From Prevotella scopos JCM 17725 (lineage in GTDB: Bacteria; Bacteroidota; Bacteroidia; Bacteroidales; Bacteroidaceae): a stretch of DNA of 64,000 nt. Shown in pieces: positions 54,202 to 61,317 of the stretch. The notes under the pieces are model-generated. The model did no database searches, had not been told where the DNA came from, and worked only from the letters and a program-made list of their open reading frames with translations. The position numbers and the translations under genes are program-made. The stretch spans positions 124,001 through 188,000 of the forward strand of contig NZ_CP072389.1 in NCBI RefSeq assembly GCF_018127785.1. The letters are read 5' to 3'. The first letter of the stretch is position 1. Each line of letters begins with the position of its first letter.

Positions 54202-54535
54202 AAGTTTATTGTTAATTTCTAAATCTTGTCGTTGAACGATATGTATGACGAAGAGAAAGTGAAAAGGTTTAATGCAGGTTAATATTTTATTGAGAAAATA
54301 TTTTAAGGTGCTTATATGTAAGAGGGATTTGGAGTCTAAGGAGGAATATTCTTTGTCCTTTTGTGGTGCAGAAGTTATTTGATAGTAAACAACTTGCAAA
54401 CATTGCACATGGCTGGAGTGAAGTGCGCAAAAACATTGGTCTGACTATTAAAGTGTGTGAAATAACTATGTGTTTTTATGTTTGTGTAGAAAGAAAAGGC
54501 GTATTTTTGTATTGAACTTTAAAGAGGGAAAGCCT
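54202..54535. promoter_or_regulatory. Divergent region between barrel gene and aroB
   Basis: Holds the aroB -7 box TATTTTTGT at 54502-54510, 25 bases before the ATG. No further gene is supported. Confidence 0.55.
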
Positions 54536-55582
54536 ATGAGACAGAATATTATTATATCAAAACAGTTCAAGAGTGAATTGGCTACAGCCATCTCGGAATG
54601 TGAGAAGGATAAGATTTTTGTACTCGTTGATGAAACGACACACGAGAAGTGCTGGAATCTTATCAAGGATGACTTCTGTCTGAGAAATGCACAAGTGATT
54701 ACGATTGGCACGACTGATAGTAGTAAAACGCTTGAAACGTTGGCTTCTGTATGGGAAGCATTGCAGCAGGGAGGTGCTACGCGCCACTCACTGTTGATAA
54801 ACCTTGGGGGGGGGATGGTGACCGACCTCGGTGGTTTTGCGGCTTCAACTTTCAAGCGGGGTATCAACTTTATTAATATCCCAACGACGTTGCTTGCGAT
54901 GGTAGATGCCAGTGTGGGCGGTAAGACGGGTGTGAACTTTGGTGGATTGAAGAATGAAATTGGCGTGTTTAGTGAGGCGGATGCAGTCCTGCTGAACACT
55001 GAATGGCTTAAAACCTTAGATGATGAAAACATACGCAGCGGTTATGCAGAGATGTTGAAGCATGGATTGATCGCTGATGAAGCCATGTGGGCAGAGTTGA
55101 TAAACTTTAATCTTGCTCAGCCAGATTTACAGCAGTTGAGTGGAATGCTTGGCAAGAGTGTGAAGATAAAGGAACGTATTGTAGAGGCAGACCCGTATGA
55201 AAAAGGTTTGAGGAAGGCATTGAACCTCGGTCATACCTTCGGTCATGCGTTTGAGTCATGGGCATTAGAGAAGAGTCCTATTCTTCATGGTTATGCAGTA
55301 GCCTTCGGCTTGATAGCTGAGCTTTATCTGTCAGTAGTGAAGGCTGATTTTCCAACCGACCGTATGCGCCAGACCATCAACTTCATTCGTGAATATTATG
55401 GCACATTACCTATAACATGTAATGATTATCCACGGCTCATTGATCTCATGCATCATGACAAGAAGAATTGTGGTAATGAAATCAATGTCACGCTTTTAGG
55501 TGGTGTGGGTGATATCCGTATCAACCAGTCTGTTAGTGAGGATGAAGTTAAGGAAGCCCTTGATTTTGTGAGGGAAGCGTAA
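54536..55582 (+). CDS. aroB: 3-dehydroquinate synthase
   Basis: A 348-residue enzyme of the shikimate pathway that converts DAHP to 3-dehydroquinate with NAD and a divalent metal. LINLGGGMVTDLGGFAASTFKRG (near 85-107) binds NAD. IPTTLLAMVDASVGGKTGVN contains the active-site Lys. GYAEMLKHGLI and LGHTFGHAFE provide metal and substrate ligands, including the zinc-binding histidines. The GTG start at 54470 in the open frame lies upstream of the -7 box, so the ATG at 54536 is used. Length and motifs are normal. Confidence 0.95.
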   Translation: MRQNIIISKQFKSELATAISECEKDKIFVLVDETTHEKCWNLIKDDFCLRNAQVITIGTTDSSKTLETLASVWEALQQGGATRHSLLINLGGGMVTDLGGFAASTFKRGINFINIPTTLLAMVDASVGGKTGVNFGGLKNEIGVFSEADAVLLNTEWLKTLDDENIRSGYAEMLKHGLIADEAMWAELINFNLAQPDLQQLSGMLGKSVKIKERIVEADPYEKGLRKALNLGHTFGHAFESWALEKSPILHGYAVAFGLIAELYLSVVKADFPTDRMRQTINFIREYYGTLPITCNDYPRLIDLMHHDKKNCGNEINVTLLGGVGDIRINQSVSEDEVKEALDFVREA

Positions 55583-55584
55583 AC

Positions 55585-55626
55585 CCTTTGAACTTTGAGG
55601 TTTGAACTTTGAGGTTTGAACTTTAT
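55585..55626. repeat. 14-bp tandem repeat after aroB
   Basis: The unit TTTGAACTTTGAGG occurs two and a half times just past the stop codon. Confidence 0.7.
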
Positions 55627-55703
55627 GATTTGGGTTAAACCTTTGACCCTTATCCTTAACTATTTATCAAGTTCATCATACCCCACTTTAATCTATTTGG
55701 GCT

Positions 55704-55721
55704 CCCCTCCTTTCGGAGGGG
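55704..55721. terminator. Shared hairpin of aroB and the convergent lipoprotein gene
   Basis: CCCCTCC (55704-55710) pairs with GGAGGGG (55715-55721) around TTTC. Same family as the hairpins at 2054, 34688 and 51060-51220. Confidence 0.6.
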
Positions 55722-55736
55722 CTGGGGGAGGCTTCC

Positions 55737-56339
55737 CTACACTCCCTCTTCCTCTGCCTTCTCCAACTCACTCTTTGGTTGTTGTTGTGGTTGGTCGCTT
55801 GGAGTATCAAGTTCTGTAGCCTTGTTGATTCGCATACGGCTCATCTTATCGATGGTCACATCCAAGGGAACATACTCATCGCTCTTAGGGTCAGGTGAGC
55901 CAACACTTGCACCAAAGTAAAGTTTGTCGCCTTCTGCACGGTCAAACATGAAGCCAAGAAGTGCGCCATTCTTACCATATTGGTTATCAGTAAATTCTCT
56001 GAAATCATCCTTCGTGAGTGTTCGGTCATAGAAAGATGAGCCATCATGGCGGAGAATCTGCACTTGAAACTTATTATCGTAGTATTTACGTCCGTCTTCA
56101 TCACTGACGACAGTCAACGACTTATCTGCAAAACGATGAATGCGAATCGTGTAAGTGCTTCCCATCCATTCAACCTTCTTTTCATATTTGAATTCAGTCA
56201 TTGATTGTGGACCTTTCGGCACTTTTGGTTTCGGTGCTATCTTCGTGATAATATCGTTTGATTTCTTTTCTTGCTTGCAGGCTGTGATACCAAAAACGCA
56301 CAAGCCTATAACCAATAGATGTAATACTTTTCTTGTCAT
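55737..56339 (-). CDS. DUF4738-like lipoprotein
   Basis: A 200-residue lipoprotein with signal LLVIGLCVFGITAC (cysteine near residue 21). The mature domain is beta-rich (YEKKVEWMGSTYTIRIHRFADKSLTVVSDEDGRKYYDN in outline) and ends in a Gln/Glu-rich tail. I associate this plan with DUF4738, of unknown function, but cannot confirm it. The minus-strand -7 box TACTTTTG (56359-56366) is 20 bases before the ATG. Confidence 0.65.
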   Translation of the reverse strand: MTRKVLHLLVIGLCVFGITACKQEKKSNDIITKIAPKPKVPKGPQSMTEFKYEKKVEWMGSTYTIRIHRFADKSLTVVSDEDGRKYYDNKFQVQILRHDGSSFYDRTLTKDDFREFTDNQYGKNGALLGFMFDRAEGDKLYFGASVGSPDPKSDEYVPLDVTIDKMSRMRINKATELDTPSDQPQQQPKSELEKAEEEGV

Positions 56340-56544
56340 AATACGTTATTCTTGTACGCAAAAGTACGGATTTTCTTTGAACCCTGCAAATGTGTGGTCT
56401 AAAAGATAGTTTCGCCGGCGGCGCAATGAGAGTCATGGCTCAGGGCATTAAATGAGATTTGTACACAGAACCCTTCGCAAATATCAACAGCTACTTGCAC
56501 CGAAAGTGTTAAGCTATAATCCCATGATGATAGAACTATAAGAT

Positions 56545-56612
56545 TGGTGCGGGGTATGAACACGGATGGTGCGGAGGCCCCACACGGACTGTGCGGAGCC
56601 TCCGCACGATGC
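56545..56612. repeat. GTGCGGAG/CTCCGCAC repeat cluster
   Basis: GGTGCGGGG, GGTGCGGAGG and CTGTGCGGAGCCTCCGCAC follow each other; the last forms a perfect small palindrome. Same vocabulary as 3912-3950 and 37825-37910. Confidence 0.5.
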
Positions 56613-56649
56613 CTATTAAGCCTTTGTTGTTTTTTAGTCGATGGTAATA

Positions 56650-56680
56650 ATAAAAAAAGGATGCACGTGTGTGCATCCTT
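56650..56680 (-). terminator. Terminator after the DUF438-like gene
   Basis: AAGGATGCAC (56657-56666) pairs with GTGCATCCTT (56671-56680) around GTGT. On the minus strand it is followed by seven T. Confidence 0.85.
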
Positions 56681-56775
56681 ATGAGATTCTGTTTGAAAAT
56701 CAATAAGTTACATTGTAATTTGTTTTTGGAAGTATCGTAAGATGCTCTCAGGGGATGACCTCTTATATACGCTCC

Positions 56776-58314
56776 TTAATCAGCTTGAATACACTCCTTA
56801 ATCAACTTGATAAAATTCTCTTCGCCCAATCCTGAACGCTCAGAAGCTGTACGAACAGTAGCCTTCTTAAGAATCAACTTACCCAATGGGGTGTTCAACA
56901 TCTTGAAAGAGGGATAGCGAGAAGCAAGTTCCTTCTTCAGATTTGGATAGGCTGTAAAGAGGTCTTTCAGACGGGTATCAGGAGTAATCTCTATTGGCGC
57001 ATCTGATTGAGCAGCTGTTGACTCCTCGCCTTCTTTGTCTGATGACGTGGTGTCTTTAGCCTCCTCCGTATCTTTTCCTGCCCAAGTTAGTAAGGTTTGC
57101 GAACCTGTCAACTCACGGATATGTGTACAATCCTGCATCATCTCCAGGACACCACGGAAGCGACCCTGTGCATCGCGTACTGCGAAATAGACGATGTAGA
57201 TAAACACTTCTGGCTTGTTAATCCAGAACTCAGCCTTGTCTTGTTCGCCACTGCGGAACTTCTCAACGATTTCCTCAACGATATGAACACTCTTGCGTGG
57301 ATGGCAGTTAGATACCTGACGGCCAATGACATTCTTTGAGCGTGGGAAGACGCGATGGTCGGTATCAGAATAGAATTTCACCAACTCGTTTTCATCTACG
57401 AATGAGATGTCAACAGGCAGATGCTTATAGATAAGGTTTATCTGCTCTAAGGTCAGCTTACCTGTTGCCACATCCAGTTCCTGCTGTGGCCCTGCTGAGT
57501 AACCATACTTGCTGAGCAATGCTTGGAGGTCTTCTGCAAATCCTTGTTGTGGTGCTGATTGTTGATTGTTGGGTGTTGATGGAGTATCCACTTTGAAGAA
57601 GGCAAAACCAATCTCTTGATCGCCTGACTTCATATCCTCAAACTCGTCTGCAGAGATAAGAGCGTAAGAAGTAGGGTAGAGAATGGTCTCTTCTTTTTCC
57701 ATCAGGTCGCGTGCATAGGCAATGAGTTCGCCTTGTGCTTTGATGAAAGCCTCTTCATCGCCAGCTTCAAGAAGACGCTGTGACTCCTTAATCTTGTCAC
57801 GAACGATATCGTCGAAGTTCCACATCGTTGTTGTTGGTCGGTCAAAGCCTTTCTTCTCCAAAAGTGGATAGAGCTGGTTCTGCTTACGCTGGTAGTGGAT
57901 AGGATATTGACTTATCTGGTCATAGAGTTCTAACCACTGATTCTTAATGACAGGATATTGCATCAAGTCTTCAACTGCAAGTAGCAGTCGGCGCATCTCG
58001 TCATTCTCCTTGTAATAATGTGCCAGTGGATGGTCTTCAGGAACATCAGGACGGCTGTAATCCATAAAGCCTTCAACGAGTTCGATTATCTTGCGCATGT
58101 CAGCACGAATACACTCGTCGTCTTCGCGCGATTTCATATTTTGTTCGATGAAAGCAAGGTGATAAGGACGAATCTTTCCAACCTTTGTCTTCATCACTTC
58201 GCGTGCCTCTTCTAGTGAGAGCTGACCTGTTTCGTACTTTTCTTCAAGCTCAAGCATTGCCTGCATTTTCTCCATCTCGATTGCTGGGAGAAAGTCTTTC
58301 ATCTTATTTGTCAT
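56776..58314 (-). CDS. DUF438/hemerythrin-PAS-DUF1858 protein
   Basis: A 512-residue cytoplasmic protein. The N-terminal part (1-75) is DUF438-like (LELEEKYETGQLSLEEAREVMKTKVGKIRPYHLAFIEQ in outline). A hemerythrin-like helical domain follows (about 95-220), with HYQRKQNQLYPLLEKKG and EKEETILYP carrying likely iron ligands. A PAS domain lies at about 285-420 (RVFPRSKNVIGRQVSNCHPRKSV), and a C-terminal DUF1858-type domain (IEITPDTRLKDLFTAYPNLKKEL) closes the chain. Such proteins are thought to sense redox state, oxygen or nitric oxide. The ATG at 58314 is preferred over 58383. The -7 box TACCTTTG is at 58346-58353 (minus strand). Confidence 0.85.
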   Translation of the reverse strand: MTNKMKDFLPAIEMEKMQAMLELEEKYETGQLSLEEAREVMKTKVGKIRPYHLAFIEQNMKSREDDECIRADMRKIIELVEGFMDYSRPDVPEDHPLAHYYKENDEMRRLLLAVEDLMQYPVIKNQWLELYDQISQYPIHYQRKQNQLYPLLEKKGFDRPTTTMWNFDDIVRDKIKESQRLLEAGDEEAFIKAQGELIAYARDLMEKEETILYPTSYALISADEFEDMKSGDQEIGFAFFKVDTPSTPNNQQSAPQQGFAEDLQALLSKYGYSAGPQQELDVATGKLTLEQINLIYKHLPVDISFVDENELVKFYSDTDHRVFPRSKNVIGRQVSNCHPRKSVHIVEEIVEKFRSGEQDKAEFWINKPEVFIYIVYFAVRDAQGRFRGVLEMMQDCTHIRELTGSQTLLTWAGKDTEEAKDTTSSDKEGEESTAAQSDAPIEITPDTRLKDLFTAYPNLKKELASRYPSFKMLNTPLGKLILKKATVRTASERSGLGEENFIKLIKECIQAD

Positions 58315-58536
58315 AACTTTGTTACTGATTTTATTATTTCTGATGCAAAGGTACTGTGTTCTTGGGAAATAGGAGGATAACAAATGTTACCTATTAAAGT
58401 TAAATAATGATAATTTGTTACTTATGTTACTGTGATGGTTTAGTCTGATTAATGTTTTCCATCCTATCACTTTATGTTGATGAATCAAGGCTATATGACG
58501 AGAGTGAGCCGTTAACGCTCAAAGTTTCAAAAAAAT

Positions 58537-58563
58537 GGGGATGTGATCATTTGTCACATCCCC
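58537..58563 (-). terminator. Terminator of the C10 protease gene
   Basis: GGGGATGTGA (58537-58546) pairs with TCACATCCCC (58554-58563). The minus strand continues with a run of T. It lies 12 bases after the stop. Confidence 0.88.
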
Positions 58564-58575
58564 TAATTGTTTGAG

Positions 58576-61131
58576 TTATTTAATTATCAGCTTCTTACCA
58601 TTGACGAGGTAAACGCCCTTGGCAAGGCCTTTTAGGCTTGAAATACCTTTGGCTACACAAGTACCATTCAGACTATAAACGTCGAAGGTGGCTGTGTCAG
58701 CTTTTTCTAATGTGTTAATGCCATTCGCTGCAGATTTAATGGTTAGGACCGCAGTTGAATAGTCGAACTTATAGTTCTTAGCTTCAGCATTGCTCACTGT
58801 AATCGTATATGTACCAGGCACGTTGTAATCAGTAACCTTTTTGCCATCCTTATCTGTGATAATGAAGGTAGGCTCTTTCGCCAGTGTGATTGACGTCTCA
58901 TCATTCTGTAAACTATCAATAGTATATTCGAATGAAGGAGTCTGTCCAACCTCGATGGTCACATCTTTTGCATGCATCTTTGCCGTTGCTTTGTTTACGA
59001 TAAGATAACCATTGGCAAATTCTACCTGTTCTTCGGTTATTGTTCCTCGTGTTACGACAATGGCATACTTACCTACAGGCGATGTCTTTGTAGCCTCGCA
59101 TGATAGTTCCGGCGTACCTTCAACATAATCGCCCTTGAGTTGCCAACCAAGTTGTGGATTCTCGCTTCCGTATGTACGAATTACATTACGAGCCTTAATG
59201 GTTGTACCAAACTCTACAATGTCGAAATTCTTCCACTGCGCATTGCGCTTATAGAGGTTTTTCGTTCCAGAAGGAATCTGGAGCTTTATTTCACTCTTGT
59301 TGATGTCGGTAAAGGCATTGCGTCCTAATGATGGAACTACTTTTGCATAGAGACGGATAACACCGAGAGCGTTATTACTAGAGAAGACCTCATCGCCAAT
59401 GGCTGTAATGGTGTTAGGGAGACTAATCGTTGATAATCTACTACATCCAGAGAAGCCATAGTTGTGAATCTTCGTGATGCCCTTTGCTACATTGTAGTTG
59501 CCCTTGTTGTTTGGTAAAACGGCGATAAGTTCCTTTGAATCCTTTGTCATCAAGGCATGACCATCAAAGACATAGTTCTTGTCATCACCTGTTGGAATAC
59601 TTATTTCTTCGAGTCGAAGTACTCTTCCAAACGCACCATCACCGATAGCAGTGATTGTCTTCGGCAGGATAAGATTACGAATTGACCTACAATTGAAGAA
59701 GGCACGCTCAGGAATCTCATTGTCAGTTGTTGTCAGCTGACGCTTTTCATCAGCAAGATAAGGCTCACCGCCACTTACGATAACAGCATCGCCAAGGTCG
59801 AGTGAGGTAAGTATGCTGCGCTGGACAGTTCCGTCAGGGTTGTTACCTGCCATTTGACGGATAGTGCGGAGGTCGGTTGAGTTAATTTTTCCATTGACTT
59901 TCAATGATGTTATTTTACTCTTTATAGAGTCAACAATGAGTTCATTGAGTGTTCCAGGTTTTTCGACGTTGACAGTCTCCTCAAGAGGAGTTGTTTTCTC
60001 TCCCTCAATACCGATAATCATATCTTGGTGTTCAGAGAATTGATACGACTTAGGGTTGAGTAGGGCAATGTCATAGTATCCATCTCCAGAACCTTCCCAT
60101 CCCCAGTTGATCCAAACCTTACCTGTCTCATCATATCCACTGAGAACGAAGGCGTGTCCACCATTCTTTTTGTCATTACCTCCATAGAAGATAGCACGAC
60201 GCTCATTGATCTCATTATATATGATGTCCATCCATGCTTCTTCAGTGTATTTACGGCGTATCAACATCTGAGTCGTCTCTGGATAGCCAAAGTTTCGTCT
60301 GAGTCCTTGAGCCGCATTCTCGGTGTAGGCTCCTGATCCATCCGTAGCATAGTTCATGTCGGCAGCAACACCACAATCCAGCATCAACCTAGCAACAGCA
60401 TTGCCTTGTTCCTTTGTGTAGCGTCCTTTGTAACTATCAAGCATGTTTGCATAGTCATAAAAACTCTCTTCATAGTTGACGGTCACTAGTTTCTTTGTGC
60501 CATCAGCTTGTTTTACGTAAACAGAATGGGTCCCAATACCTTTCTCTGGCCACTTGTTATAATACACAATCTGTGCCAAAGCGGTGGCAACACAACCTGT
60601 TACGGTACGTCCTGTACTACCATAGCCCTGCCATGTGCCAGTACCTGACGTTGTTCCTTCAGGACAGAGGTTGTTGTAAGGTCTCTCTTGTCCCCATTGA
60701 GAAGAAATTAATGAAGGGATTTTAGCTTCATACTTACTTTGGTCAGGGGCAATCATAGTACGTGGCTTGCCTGACTTTACCACGCCATTGATAGCTTCTT
60801 CTGCAGCTGCTAGATGCCACTTTAAGCCATCATTGTTTGTTTGTTTGTCGAATGTAGAACTTGAATAGCCAATGATGTCCGGTAGGAGATCGTCGTTACT
60901 AACAATGACGAAACCACCATTGTCATACCCCATGACTGTAAAAGCTTTGTTTGCGAGGAGGGCTCTGGGCTCTCCCGTGTTTGCACTTGCCATCGATAAT
61001 GATGGAGTTTGTTTGAAGAACTTGGCTGCTACAGCTCTGATCACTGCTTTTGATCTAGGTGCTGCCGTTATCGTTAGTGCTGCTATGAATGTAAATAGCA
61101 GTGCTAGGAATAATCGTTTTTTGAAAGTCAT
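58576..61131 (-). CDS. Secreted C10 cysteine protease with leucine-rich repeats and sorting tail
   Basis: An 851-residue exported protease of the streptopain/interpain group. A signal peptide (1-24) is followed by an inhibitory propeptide (about 25-125). The catalytic domain has its nucleophile in TVTGCVATALAQ (Cys180) and its base in NGGHAFVLSGYD (His326), with INWGWEGSGDGYY behind. BspA-like leucine-rich repeats follow (about 470-640: FFNCRSIRNLILPKTITAIGDGAFG is typical in outline), then a bacterial Ig/MBG-like domain (about 700-800). A C-terminal tail (DVYSLNGTCVAKG ... GVYLVNGKKLIIK) is of the kind exported by type IX secretion. Interpain-like enzymes degrade host proteins. Confidence 0.9.
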   Translation of the reverse strand: MTFKKRLFLALLFTFIAALTITAAPRSKAVIRAVAAKFFKQTPSLSMASANTGEPRALLANKAFTVMGYDNGGFVIVSNDDLLPDIIGYSSSTFDKQTNNDGLKWHLAAAEEAINGVVKSGKPRTMIAPDQSKYEAKIPSLISSQWGQERPYNNLCPEGTTSGTGTWQGYGSTGRTVTGCVATALAQIVYYNKWPEKGIGTHSVYVKQADGTKKLVTVNYEESFYDYANMLDSYKGRYTKEQGNAVARLMLDCGVAADMNYATDGSGAYTENAAQGLRRNFGYPETTQMLIRRKYTEEAWMDIIYNEINERRAIFYGGNDKKNGGHAFVLSGYDETGKVWINWGWEGSGDGYYDIALLNPKSYQFSEHQDMIIGIEGEKTTPLEETVNVEKPGTLNELIVDSIKSKITSLKVNGKINSTDLRTIRQMAGNNPDGTVQRSILTSLDLGDAVIVSGGEPYLADEKRQLTTTDNEIPERAFFNCRSIRNLILPKTITAIGDGAFGRVLRLEEISIPTGDDKNYVFDGHALMTKDSKELIAVLPNNKGNYNVAKGITKIHNYGFSGCSRLSTISLPNTITAIGDEVFSSNNALGVIRLYAKVVPSLGRNAFTDINKSEIKLQIPSGTKNLYKRNAQWKNFDIVEFGTTIKARNVIRTYGSENPQLGWQLKGDYVEGTPELSCEATKTSPVGKYAIVVTRGTITEEQVEFANGYLIVNKATAKMHAKDVTIEVGQTPSFEYTIDSLQNDETSITLAKEPTFIITDKDGKKVTDYNVPGTYTITVSNAEAKNYKFDYSTAVLTIKSAANGINTLEKADTATFDVYSLNGTCVAKGISSLKGLAKGVYLVNGKKLIIK

Positions 61132-61246
61132 AAAAATGATAGATTATTGGTTTATGCTGGCTTTACGTCATCAGTATATCGAGAGATTTACTTTATCTTG
61201 TGACGAGACCAGTTTTCCACTTGCTTAATATTAAAGGAGAAGGATA

Positions 61247-61280
61247 CGGAACCGCAACCCTTCAGAGGGTTTCGGTTCCG
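61247..61280 (-). terminator. Terminator of the large secreted protein gene
   Basis: CGGAACCGCAACCC (61247-61260) pairs with GGGTTTCGGTTCCG (61267-61280) with one mismatch, 38 bases past the stop. Confidence 0.75.
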
Positions 61281-61317
61281 TTAGTGTCAATCCTTTTTAT
61301 GGACTGCGTTCAGTTCA

